Shown here: positions 1 to 6,228 of the stretch, in pieces
Numbering within the stretch: the first letter of the stretch is position 1
Layout: each line of letters opens with the position of its first letter
Source of the DNA: Proteiniphilum sp.
GTDB lineage: Bacteria; Bacteroidota; Bacteroidia; Bacteroidales; Dysgonomonadaceae
NCBI GenBank assembly: GCA_016649795.1
Contig: JAENWZ010000052.1
Span: forward strand, 1-10,619
Direction: 5' to 3'
DNA length: 10,619 nucleotides
Notes under the pieces: model-generated
Told to the model about the DNA's origin: nothing
Database searches by the model: none
What the model saw: only the letters and a program-made list of their open reading frames with translations
Made by a program: the position numbers and the translations under genes

Positions 1-741
1 AAATGGATTATCCACCGACTGGCGAAGTTATCCAACAGGGTGATTGAGAGAAGAGTAGAAGATATCGCGTTAAGGAGCTTTCTTATGAATATCTTCAACA
101 TCATGCTCTTTGCCGTACTTATCATACTAATTATTAATATCGTCGGCACAAAAACCGTCTCCATTGCCGCACTGATAGGTTCGATAGGTCTGGCGGTGGG
201 ACTGGCAGTAAAAGACAATCTGGCCAATTTTGCGGGCGGGGTAATGCTGCTATTCAACAAACCGTTCAGAGGGGGTGACTATATAGAAGCACAGAGCGTT
301 GCCGGAACAGTGCAGTCTATAGGTATCCTCTACACCACCATCACCACTTTCGATAACAAAACCATTCATATTCCTAACGGTCCTCTTTCTACGGGTAATA
401 TCACCAACTACAGTACACAGGCAACACGCCGTGTGGATCTGACAGTCAATGTGGATTACGGTTCGGATGTGGAGCTGGTGAAAAAGCTTCTGCTCGATAT
501 TGCCGAAAAGCACCCGCAGGTGCTGGATGAGCCTGCCCCTTTCTCCCGCATGGTGAAGATGAACGACAGCTCAATCGATTTTGTGTTGAGAGTATGGACG
601 CTGGCGGGTGATTTCTGGCCGGTGACATTTGATTTGAACGAACAGACCTACGAAGCGCTGAATGCTCACGGTCTCAACATACCATTCCCGCAGATGACTT
701 TACATATGGCCAAAGAATCTCTGGAAAGCGAAAAGAAATAA
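1..741 (+). CDS. MscS-family mechanosensitive ion channel, 5'-truncated by window
   Basis: Small-conductance mechanosensitive channel of the inner membrane, which opens under membrane tension to release solutes on hypo-osmotic shock (family knowledge). The reading frame is open to base 1, so the gene starts upstream. The GTG at 40 gives 233 residues but is not the true start, because the first two membrane helices of an MscS are missing; E. coli MscS has 286 residues. Counting from that GTG, a hydrophobic helix covers about 14-36. The pore-lining TM3 follows at about 40-75, with the Gly/Ala pattern GSIGLAVGLAVKDNLANFAG, then the conserved NKPFRGGDYI turn. The beta domain holds the IPNG motif, and the C-terminal alpha/beta domain ends near PFPQMTLH. 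All of these align well with E. coli MscS from memory. The gene converges with prfC and shares its terminator. Family certain; which paralogue cannot be told. Confidence 0.93.
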   Translation, partial: KWIIHRLAKLSNRVIERRVEDIALRSFLMNIFNIMLFAVLIILIINIVGTKTVSIAALIGSIGLAVGLAVKDNLANFAGGVMLLFNKPFRGGDYIEAQSVAGTVQSIGILYTTITTFDNKTIHIPNGPLSTGNITNYSTQATRRVDLTVNVDYGSDVELVKKLLLDIAEKHPQVLDEPAPFSRMVKMNDSSIDFVLRVWTLAGDFWPVTFDLNEQTYEALNAHGLNIPFPQMTLHMAKESLESEKK

Positions 742-760
742 ACACAACTGAAAAAAGAAT

Positions 761-800
761 AAACCCTGCCTCCTTTTATAAGAGACAGGGTTTATTTTTT
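761..800. terminator. Bidirectional intrinsic terminator between mscS-like gene and prfC
   Basis: The arms AAACCCTG (761-768) and CAGGGTTT (786-793) are perfectly complementary. An inner CTC/GAG pairing (770-772 with 782-784) extends the stem across one mismatch. The right arm is followed by a T-rich run (795-800). The left arm is preceded by an A-rich run (751-763), which is a U-run when read from the minus strand. The structure can therefore stop transcription from both converging genes. On the minus side the prfC stop codon (801-799) sits immediately before it. Confidence 0.85.
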
Positions 801-2376
801 AGAATTCCGAGTTAAAATGGAAGCGGATATTTTTAAAATCCTGCTGCGCCATCATTAAGATGTAACTTGACTCCGCCAGGAAGACATCCCTCCCCTCTTT
901 ATCATGTGCCATATACTGATATTTCCGTTTCTTGAAATCGGCCAGTTGCTCAGCATCGTCACTCTCAATCCAGCACGCTTTGTAGAGATTGATCGGATCC
1001 CAGCGACATTGGGCTCCATACTCGTGCAGCAGGCGGTACTGGATCACCTCAAACTGAAGCTGACCCACTGTACCAATGATTCTTCTCCCGTTAAACTGAT
1101 TGGTGAACAGCTGTGCTACACCCTCGTCCATCAACTGCTCCACACCTTTCTGCAGCTGTTTCGATTTCATTGGATCGGCATTCTCGATGTACTTGAACAT
1201 CTCCGGAGAGAAGCTGGGCAGCCCTTTGAAATGTAACTCTTCACCCGATGTAAGCGTATCCCCGATCTTGAAGTTGCCATTATCGGGCAGACCAACAATG
1301 TCACCGGCATAGGCCTCATCCATGATCTCCTTTTTCTGCGCCATAAAGGCTGTGGGTGATGAGAACTTCATCATCCGGTTATATCTTACATGCTTGTAGT
1401 TGACGTTTCGCTCAAACTTACCTGAACATACTTTTACGAATGCGATACAGGAACGGTGATTGGGGTCCATGTTCGCATGAATTTTGAAGATGAAGCCGCT
1501 GAACGCCTCTTCGTAAGGATCCACCACACGTTCCTCTGCCTGCACTTCCCGCGGAGAGGGTGCGATTTCCACAAAACAATCGAGCAGTTCCTTCACCCCG
1601 AAGTTATTCAATGCCGATCCGAAGAATACCGGTGCCATCTTGCCGGCAAGATACTCATCACGTTGAAATTCGGGGTATACTTCGGTGATCAGCTCCACAT
1701 CATCACGCAGTTTTTCTGACAGTTCAACACCTATATGCTTTTCCAGTTCCGGAGATAAAATATCCAGATTTACCGATTCCGTCACGACCTGTTTACTGGG
1801 CTGATAGAGATCGAGGCTCTGCTGAAACAGATTGTAGACACCACGAAAACGATCACCCATATCTATAGGCCAGCTAAGTGGGCGGACAGCGATCTGCAGC
1901 TCGTCTTCCAGTTCATCCAGAATATCGAAAGGATCCTTTCCCTCACGGTCCATCTTATTCACGAAGATCATCACCGGCGTATGACGCATACGGCAGACCT
2001 CCATCAGCTTCCGTGTCTGCGCCTCCACACCTTTCGCCACATCCACTACTATAATGACACTATCCACTGCCGTGAGTGTGCGGAAGGTATCTTCGGCAAA
2101 ATCCTGGTGACCCGGTGTATCAAGGATGTTGATCTTATGATCATCATACTCAAATCCCATCACTGAGGTGGCGACAGAGATTCCGCGTTGTTTTTCAATC
2201 TCCATCCAGTCGGAGGTGGCTGTCTTCTTGATCTTGTTCGACTTCACAGCTCCCGCCACATGAATGGCCCCGCCAAAGAGCAGCAATTTCTCTGTCAAAG
2301 TAGTTTTCCCCGCGTCGGGGTGGCTAATGATGGCGAACGTGCGCCGGCGTTGTATTTCTTGTTTAAGTGACTTCAT
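799..2376 (-). CDS. prfC: Peptide chain release factor 3 (RF3), GTPase
   Basis: Class II release factor, a translational GTPase that removes RF1/RF2 from the ribosome after peptide release (family knowledge). The product is 525 residues; E. coli RF3 has 529. Visible G-domain motifs are G1 SHPDAGKTT at 18-26, the switch I stretch EKQRGISVATSV at 61-72 containing the conserved Thr, G3 DTPGH at 86-90 and G4 NKMD at 140-143. RF3-specific stretches include SDWMEIEKQRGIS, RTLTAVDSVIIVVDVAKGVE, PVFFGSALNNFGV and IGTVGQLQFEV. Together these separate it from EF-G and the tetracycline-resistance proteins. The start MKSLKQEIQRRRTFAIISHP agrees with the family's N-terminus. No Shine-Dalgarno sequence or promoter box is seen just upstream. 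It lies 91 bp downstream of rfbD on the same strand and is probably cotranscribed with it, and ends in the shared terminator. Confidence 0.97.
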   Translation of the reverse strand: MKSLKQEIQRRRTFAIISHPDAGKTTLTEKLLLFGGAIHVAGAVKSNKIKKTATSDWMEIEKQRGISVATSVMGFEYDDHKINILDTPGHQDFAEDTFRTLTAVDSVIIVVDVAKGVEAQTRKLMEVCRMRHTPVMIFVNKMDREGKDPFDILDELEDELQIAVRPLSWPIDMGDRFRGVYNLFQQSLDLYQPSKQVVTESVNLDILSPELEKHIGVELSEKLRDDVELITEVYPEFQRDEYLAGKMAPVFFGSALNNFGVKELLDCFVEIAPSPREVQAEERVVDPYEEAFSGFIFKIHANMDPNHRSCIAFVKVCSGKFERNVNYKHVRYNRMMKFSSPTAFMAQKKEIMDEAYAGDIVGLPDNGNFKIGDTLTSGEELHFKGLPSFSPEMFKYIENADPMKSKQLQKGVEQLMDEGVAQLFTNQFNGRRIIGTVGQLQFEVIQYRLLHEYGAQCRWDPINLYKACWIESDDAEQLADFKKRKYQYMAHDKEGRDVFLAESSYILMMAQQDFKNIRFHFNSEF

Positions 2377-2380
2377 ATAT

Positions 2381-2490
2381 TTCAGTTCTCAGTTCTCAGT
2401 TGTCAGCTTTTTAGCTGGGGTTAATGTTTCTTTCAGCGGTTTGGGTTTTAGCTTTCAGCAGTCAGCTTTAATTTTTAATTTTTAATTTTT
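2381..2490. repeat. Degenerate heptamer repeat array between rfbD and prfC
   Basis: Almost the whole gap is written in one 7-bp register. On the plus strand, units starting at 2381 are TTCAGTT, CTCAGTT, CTCAGTT and GTCAGCT; units from 2451 are GCTTTCA, GCAGTCA, GCTTTAA, TTTTTAA and TTTTTAA. The middle (2409-2450) is more degenerate but stays in register. On the transcribed (minus) strand most units carry TGA or TAA. Since 7 leaves remainder 1 on division by 3, any three consecutive stop-bearing units close all three frames. I associate such AACTGAG and TTAAAAA heptamers with intergenic regions of Bacteroidota and cyanobacteria; that is memory, not a search. The array also overlaps the 3' end of rfbD. 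Confidence 0.75.
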
Positions 2491-3430
2491 TTATGCATCG
2501 GCCGAGGGCTTCCTCCCATGGGGGTATTATCACACTGAAAGTATTGCTTATTTTTGAGAGGTCCATCACGCTGTAAGCAGGACGTTCTGCAACCGAATTG
2601 TATTCATGCGTTTGTACCGGTATTAATTCACATCTCTCCAATCCCGCTAATTTTTTAATCTCATCGGCAAACCCGAACCAGGTGGTCTCCCCCCTGTTTG
2701 AGAAATGATAGATCCCTCTCTTCCATTCGTTCTCCTCCGTCTGTTGCAGTATATGCAGGATCATCTCCGCCAGATCAGCCGCATAGGTAGGTGTACCCCG
2801 CTGGTCGGCTACAATAGAGAGTTGCTCTCTTTCGTTCATGAGTCTCATCATCGTCTTCACGAAATTCGATCCAAATTCCGAATAAAGCCAGGAGGTACGA
2901 AGAATGATCCATTCACCGGCAATTGCCTGTAATGCCTCCTCACCCTTTAGCTTCGATTTACCGTAAACAGACAAGGGATAAGCCGTCATTTTTTCAGTGT
3001 ATGGAACAGATGACTTTCCGTCGAAAACAAAATCGGTGGAGATATGAATCACTTTCACACCATACTGTTGAGCCACCAGGGCAATATTCTCCACTGCCGT
3101 TGCATTCACGGTATATGCTTTCTCAACATCCGTCTCTGCTTTATCCACAGCTGTATAGGCAGCGCAATTTACAATATATTGTATCTGATAATCATTCACG
3201 TAAGAAGCGATCTGCTGCCTGTCGGTGATATCCAGTTCATCTGCATCGGTAAACAGAAACCTGAAAGGCTGATTCAGGCGACCGGTCAGTGCTTTTAACT
3301 CACTCCCCAGTTGTCCGTCAGCACCGGTTACCAGTACATTCTTCTGTACCAGACCGTAAAAATAGTGCTGCTTCGGAGTCTCTTTCTCTGTACCGCCCAG
3401 TGCCTTGCTTAATCCTGTAAATATTGCCAT
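2468..3430 (-). CDS. rfbD: dTDP-4-dehydrorhamnose reductase
   Basis: Cytoplasmic NAD(P)H-dependent reductase for the last step of dTDP-L-rhamnose synthesis, feeding surface polysaccharide assembly (family knowledge). This is an extended short-chain dehydrogenase with the Rossmann motif GADGQLG at 36-42, NCAAYTAVDKAE at 88-99, STDFVFDG at 131-138 (catalytic Ser/Thr), the YxxxK pair Tyr156/Lys160 in YGKSK, and RTSWLYSEFGSNF at 178-190. The substrate-domain motif ADQRGTPTYAADLA lies at 208-221. The 320 residues exceed the usual length of about 285-300. The excess is an N-terminal tail of about 29 residues before QKNVLVTG. No ATG, GTG or TTG lies close to the Rossmann strand, and the chosen ATG sits 10 bp after the upstream stop with a GAAGAGA purine run before it, so the tail may be real. 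The last residues (KKLKIKN) are encoded by heptamer repeat DNA. It lies between DUF4924 and prfC, probably in one transcript. Confidence 0.93.
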   Translation of the reverse strand: MAIFTGLSKALGGTEKETPKQHYFYGLVQKNVLVTGADGQLGSELKALTGRLNQPFRFLFTDADELDITDRQQIASYVNDYQIQYIVNCAAYTAVDKAETDVEKAYTVNATAVENIALVAQQYGVKVIHISTDFVFDGKSSVPYTEKMTAYPLSVYGKSKLKGEEALQAIAGEWIILRTSWLYSEFGSNFVKTMMRLMNEREQLSIVADQRGTPTYAADLAEMILHILQQTEENEWKRGIYHFSNRGETTWFGFADEIKKLAGLERCELIPVQTHEYNSVAERPAYSVMDLSKISNTFSVIIPPWEEALGRCIKKLKIKN

Positions 3431-3440
3431 TTCTCTTCAG

Positions 3441-3977
3441 TTAAAAACCCACATCTTCCTTGTCTATCGTTCTATATTTTATTGAAAGTAGGCGTAACAA
3501 TGCCGTAATCTGTGCAACAGCTGCCTGTGTTTCACCCCATATCTCCCGTTTCTGCAGTTTCAACAAAAGATATCCATATAATGCAGTGAAGCATGTTTCC
3601 AGTTCAGATACTTGCTTGTTGCCCGATTTAGCCCTTAAAGCTACAATATGAGGTAGTGTATTGTAATAGGTACCAATATATTCAGATTCTTTGGGATCTT
3701 TCAACAACCGCAGATGAACATCTGTAAGATCTATCAGAATATTTTTATTGATTTGCAAATGACCCTCTTTTTGAAGACCTTCCGATCTCATCATCAGAAT
3801 CAACCCTTCATACCGGTCACGTGCGTTCTCTCTCTCTTCCACTGTTTGATAAGAAGAATCGATGATCGATTGCGCTACTTTATCCAAGTCAAGCCCGTAT
3901 GCGCGCAAAAGATCTTCTGTCTGCCACATGAAGAGCAGGTATTCGGCTATGTTCTCTTGTTTATTTGGGATCATCAT
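3441..3977 (-). CDS. DUF4924 family protein, unknown function
   Basis: A 178-residue protein with no signal peptide or membrane segment, rich in Leu, Glu, Lys and Gln and probably all alpha-helical. The opening MIPNKQENIAEYLLFMWQTEDLLRA and the late stretch ELETCFTALYGYLLLKLQK match my memory of DUF4924, a family I know only from Bacteroidota and without assigned function. Two ATG codons are adjacent at 3977 and 3974; either could be the start and no Shine-Dalgarno sequence helps choose. Its stop lies 10 bp before the rfbD start, so the two are probably one operon and may be translationally coupled. TAnnTTTG boxes read from the minus strand lie 58-73 bp upstream. The place beside rfbD and prfC gives no clear functional hint. 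No enzyme motif was seen. Confidence 0.8.
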   Translation of the reverse strand: MMIPNKQENIAEYLLFMWQTEDLLRAYGLDLDKVAQSIIDSSYQTVEERENARDRYEGLILMMRSEGLQKEGHLQINKNILIDLTDVHLRLLKDPKESEYIGTYYNTLPHIVALRAKSGNKQVSELETCFTALYGYLLLKLQKREIWGETQAAVAQITALLRLLSIKYRTIDKEDVGF

Positions 3978-4023
3978 TGCTGTGAGTTGTGATGAGGGTG
4001 TAAAGAATACCCGAAACTTTCAC

Positions 4024-4031
4024 TAAATTTG
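4024..4031 (+). promoter_or_regulatory. Candidate -7 box for the MBL-fold gene
   Basis: TAAATTTG fits the Bacteroidota -7 consensus TAnnTTTG and lies 18 bp before the ATG at 4050. It would give a very short 5' leader of about a dozen bases. No convincing TTTG/TTG -33 box is seen at the usual distance, so this rests on the -7 match and the divergent context. The box is also the left arm of a perfect inverted repeat whose right arm is at 4043-4050. Confidence 0.5.
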
Positions 4032-4034
4032 CCA

Positions 4035-4050
4035 CAAAAGTACAAATTTA
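4035..4050 (-). promoter_or_regulatory. Candidate -7 boxes for the DUF4924-rfbD-prfC operon
   Basis: Read from the minus strand, two overlapping choices match TAnnTTTG: TAAATTTG (4050-4043) and TACTTTTG (4042-4035). Either would give a 5' leader of roughly 50-60 bases before the ATG at 3977. A matching -33 box is not evident inside the MBL coding start. This is the only promoter-like sequence seen upstream of the three-gene cluster. Confidence 0.45.
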
Positions 4051-4832
4051 TGCTCAAGTATCATATTATTGAATCAGGTTATTTTCTTGGCGATGGCGGT
4101 GTGATGTTTGGTCCTGTACCTAAAAAGTACTGGTCGGCCAAATATAAGGTGGATGAAAAGAACATGTGTGAGATGTCGCTGCGCTGCCTTTTCATTGAAA
4201 CGGACAATAGACGTATTCTTGTGGATGCCGGTCTGGGAGACAAGCACAACGCGCGATTGAAATTTTTTCAACCCTATAAGCAGAAGAGTATTGTTGAAGA
4301 GATCCGTCAGATTGGTTATGAACCGGAGGAGGTGACCGATGTGATTCTGACCCATCTCCATTTCGATCACTGCGGAGCGAGCACCGTATTGAATGACCAG
4401 AATCAGGCAGTCCCCACTTACCCCAATGCCACCTATCATGTGAGCCTCGCACAATGGAAGAACTACAGGAACCCGTCGCTTTTCGAGAAAAGCTCCTTTT
4501 TCCCCGAGAACATTGAACCGGTATATGATGCCGGACAGCTGCAGTTCGTGCTCAATGATATGCAGCTCGATGATAATATCCGACTGGAGCTTTACGACGG
4601 GCATACACCCGGACAGATAGTGGTGCTGTTCGATACGGAGGAGGGCAACTATGCCTATCCGGGTGATGTCGTGCCCACTTCCCTGAACCTATCACTGAGC
4701 TGGCTCTCAGCCTACGACAACAGTGTGGCCGTCGCCATGGAAGAGAAAAAACGATTTCTTGATAAAGCAAAAAAAGAGAAACGCACCCTGATATTTTATC
4801 ACGATGCGTATACCCCTATGGCGAAATTATAA
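4050..4832 (+). CDS. Metallo-beta-lactamase-fold hydrolase (lactonase-like)
   Basis: A 260-residue soluble dinuclear-metal hydrolase of the MBL superfamily. The metal site is complete: HLHFDH at 102-107 (His102, His104, Asp106, His107), His185 in GHTPGQ, Asp206 in YPGDVVPT and a C-terminal His251 in FYHD. The GHTPG context and overall layout resemble AHL-lactonase-like and glyoxalase II-like members, but the substrate cannot be read from sequence. No signal peptide, so probably cytoplasmic. I chose ATG 4050 over the in-frame TTG at 4029, because the TTG lies inside the -7 box and would add an unlikely PQKYKF leader. The gene is divergent from DUF4924 over 72 bp and converges on the ribbon-helix-helix gene with 14 bp between stops. 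It seems to be a single-gene unit. Confidence 0.92.
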   Translation: MLKYHIIESGYFLGDGGVMFGPVPKKYWSAKYKVDEKNMCEMSLRCLFIETDNRRILVDAGLGDKHNARLKFFQPYKQKSIVEEIRQIGYEPEEVTDVILTHLHFDHCGASTVLNDQNQAVPTYPNATYHVSLAQWKNYRNPSLFEKSSFFPENIEPVYDAGQLQFVLNDMQLDDNIRLELYDGHTPGQIVVLFDTEEGNYAYPGDVVPTSLNLSLSWLSAYDNSVAVAMEEKKRFLDKAKKEKRTLIFYHDAYTPMAKL

Positions 4833-4864
4833 CGCTGACTATTTCTTCAGACGCCCGTTTTTTT
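4833..4864 (+). terminator. Weak candidate terminator after the MBL-fold gene
   Basis: A short stem can form from CGCTGA (4833-4838) and TCAGACG (4847-4853), with one bulged A and an 8-nt loop. It is followed four bases later by seven Ts (4858-4864). The stem is short and the T-run is displaced, and both lie over the 3' end of the opposing gene. It is the only terminator-like structure seen for this gene. Confidence 0.3.
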
Positions 4865-5002
4865 GAGCGCCTGATCCAGTATCCACTGTATCTGTCCGTT
4901 CACGCTGCGAAATTCATCGGCAGCCCATTTCTCAATAGCCTCCATCGTCTCCGAATCGAGTCGCAACGCGAAATTCCTGGTTGTTTTCTCTTTCTTCGGC
5001 AT
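4847..5002 (-). CDS. Arc-like ribbon-helix-helix DNA-binding protein, 51 aa
   Basis: A very small gene of 51 codons plus TGA. The translation begins MPKKEKTTRNFALRLDSETM and continues as one ribbon-helix-helix unit. The beta strand is NFALRLD (10-16), helix A SETMEAIEKWAADEF (17-31) and helix B RSVNGQIQWILDQALKKTG (32-50). The RSVNxxI turn and trailing KK-G are strikingly like phage P22 Arc (RSVNSEI). Such proteins bind DNA as dimers through the paired strands (family knowledge). AAAGGAG lies 6-12 bases before the ATG at 5002, a clear Shine-Dalgarno sequence that decides the start over the out-of-frame ATG at 5006. The gene begins 25 bp after the SPFH stop on the same strand, so it is probably the second gene of that operon. 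The binding target is unknown; autoregulation of the SPFH promoter is a guess. Confidence 0.85.
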   Translation of the reverse strand: MPKKEKTTRNFALRLDSETMEAIEKWAADEFRSVNGQIQWILDQALKKTGV

Positions 5003-5027
5003 CCATTTCTCCTTTCATTGGTTATTT

Positions 5028-5960
5028 TTATTGGTAGAGCGAGCCAGTGTTCACTACCGGTTGTGCTGCCTCATCGGCACAAAGAACAACCAGCAGGTTG
5101 CTCACCATGGCAGCTTTCTTATCACTGTCCAGTTCAACGATATTTTCACCCTCAAGACGGTCAAGTGCCATTTTCACCATGGTCACTGCTCCTTCTACAA
5201 TTTTCTCACGGGCCGAGATAATAGCTTCAGCCTGCTGGCGGCGGAGCATCACTGCAGCAATCTCAGGAGCATACGCCAGGTAGTTGATACGCGCCTCCAC
5301 AATCTCAATCCCTGCCATCTCCAGTCGGATATTCAGCTCTTTCAGCAGATCTTCGTTGATCTCTTCCCCACCCGACCGCAACGTCTGCTCATTATCTGAG
5401 ACCACATTGTTATCGTAAGCATAAAGACCGGCGACCTGTCTCAGTGCGGCATCACTCTGCACAGCAACAAAGTTCTCGAAAGCATTCATCTGTTTGGAGA
5501 CGTTGTAAACAACAACCCCATCTTTCGTTGAAGCCAATGTCTGTGCATCAATCTCAAACATCGACTTATAGGTATCTTTCAGCTTCCAGACCAGCACAAG
5601 TCCGATTAGTACCGGATTACCCACCTTATCGTTTACTTTTATCGGATTCACGTTCAGGTTGCGTGCACGCATGGAAAGCTTCTTTTTTGTCATAAAGGGA
5701 TGTACCCAGAAGAATCCCGTATCCTTTAATACCCCGTTGTATTTCCCGAAAAAGATCATTACGATCGCTTCATTGGGTTCCAGCTTGGCAAAACCGAATA
5801 AAAAAATGAACCAGAGCAGAGAGAGCACAATGCCGCCAATAATACCCCAGAAACCCAGGGAAAAAAGCCATGCAAATACACCCAACATCACCAGCAACAG
5901 AAAGAGCATCAAAAATCCGTTTAGTTTTAATCCTTGAAAATTGAATTCTTTTGTTCCCAT
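5028..5960 (-). CDS. SPFH/Band 7 domain membrane protein
   Basis: A 310-residue protein of the stomatin/prohibitin/flotillin superfamily, members of which form oligomeric membrane scaffolds, often linked to protease control or membrane microdomains (family knowledge). After a polar start come two hydrophobic helices at about 14-34 and 37-58. The Band 7 domain begins at LEPNEAIVMIFFGKYNGVLKDTGFFW (from 60) and runs to about 240. It includes SMRARNLNVNPIKVNDKVGNPV, the family's usual NPI.V.D..GNPV pattern. The stretch APEIAAVMLRRQQAEAIISAREKIVEGA (231-258) is the typical post-domain coiled-coil start. The C-terminus is short, ending VNTGSLYQ, so this is not a long flotillin. The small Arc-like gene follows after 25 bp. 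A TATATTTG promoter box lies upstream and the M3 peptidase gene is divergent. The cellular role is unknown. Confidence 0.92.
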   Translation of the reverse strand: MGTKEFNFQGLKLNGFLMLFLLLVMLGVFAWLFSLGFWGIIGGIVLSLLWFIFLFGFAKLEPNEAIVMIFFGKYNGVLKDTGFFWVHPFMTKKKLSMRARNLNVNPIKVNDKVGNPVLIGLVLVWKLKDTYKSMFEIDAQTLASTKDGVVVYNVSKQMNAFENFVAVQSDAALRQVAGLYAYDNNVVSDNEQTLRSGGEEINEDLLKELNIRLEMAGIEIVEARINYLAYAPEIAAVMLRRQQAEAIISAREKIVEGAVTMVKMALDRLEGENIVELDSDKKAAMVSNLLVVLCADEAAQPVVNTGSLYQ

Positions 5961-5995
5961 AACAATAAATTTATAATGATATTATTTTGATATCA

Positions 5996-6031
5996 CAAAT
6001 ATAATACACCTTTTTTAATTTCTGCCACAAA
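5996..6031 (-). promoter_or_regulatory. Candidate promoter of the SPFH-RHH unit
   Basis: Read on the minus strand, TATATTTG (6003-5996) matches TAnnTTTG, and TTTG (6031-6028) stands as the -33 box with 24 bp between them. The predicted start of transcription near 5990 leaves a leader of about 30 bases. The spacer is at the long end of what I know for this promoter class. Confidence 0.55.
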
Positions 6032-6124
6032 ATTTGAGTAAAAATTCAATATTTAACATTTCCTGCTTTGGCGGACTACTTACAATTGAATCAACACCCT
6101 AAACTTCTGCTTGATTTTGTGTTG

Positions 6125-6160
6125 TTTGTACTTTAAAAAAAAGAAAATTGATTAACTTTG
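6125..6160 (+). promoter_or_regulatory. Candidate promoter of the M3 peptidase gene
   Basis: TTTG (6125-6128) and TAACTTTG (6153-6160) match the Bacteroidota -33 and -7 elements with a 24-bp spacer. Transcription would start near 6166, leaving a leader of about 60 AT-rich bases before the ATG at 6229. A purine run AGAGGAAAAG at 6171-6180 is too far upstream to be the ribosome-binding site. Confidence 0.6.
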
Positions 6161-6228
6161 CAGATTAGTTAGAGGAAAAGAACAAAATAGTGTAGAACAA
6201 ATAATTAGTTATCAAATTTTTAAACTTA

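Larger units (their letters stand above)
5961..6228. other. AT-rich divergent intergenic region, SPFH / M3 peptidase
   Basis: These 268 bp hold no coding sequence that I can support on either strand. They contain one outward promoter candidate for each flanking gene. Near the SPFH start they also hold a short TGATAT/ATATCA inverted repeat (5977-5982 with 5990-5995, the latter inside the palindrome TGATATCA), which could be an operator but may be chance in such AT-rich DNA. The stretch 6050-6120 shows nothing recognisable. Confidence 0.6.

Noticed and set aside
40..42. GTG at 40 as the start of the MscS gene
   Set aside because: The frame is open to base 1 and the protein would lack the first two membrane helices, so the gene is cut by the window edge.
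904..1236. 110-codon ORF antisense to prfC
   Set aside because: Shadow of the well-conserved RF3 reading frame.
2381..2490. CRISPR array or insertion-sequence remnant
   Set aside because: Units are 7 bp without spacers, and there are no terminal inverted repeats, target-site duplication or transposase fragment.
4029..4031. TTG start for the MBL-fold protein
   Set aside because: It lies within the TAAATTTG promoter box and adds a non-conserved leader; ATG 4050 fits the fold's first strand.
4074..4604. 176-codon ORF antisense to the MBL-fold gene
   Set aside because: Opposite strand of a gene with a complete metal-binding motif set; its translation resembles no family and has no promoter or ribosome-binding site.
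4847..4874. Imperfect inverted repeat TCAGACGC / GCGCCTGA as a terminator of the ribbon-helix-helix gene
   Set aside because: It has an A-C mismatch, lies within the coding sequence, and no T-run follows on the minus strand.
5031..5399. 122-codon ORF antisense to the SPFH gene
   Set aside because: Cys- and His-rich shadow translation without domain features; the minus-strand frame is clearly the gene.
6044..6096. ATTCAAT / ATTGAAT inverted repeat in the divergent region
   Set aside because: Seven bases with a long loop in AT-rich DNA is expected by chance.
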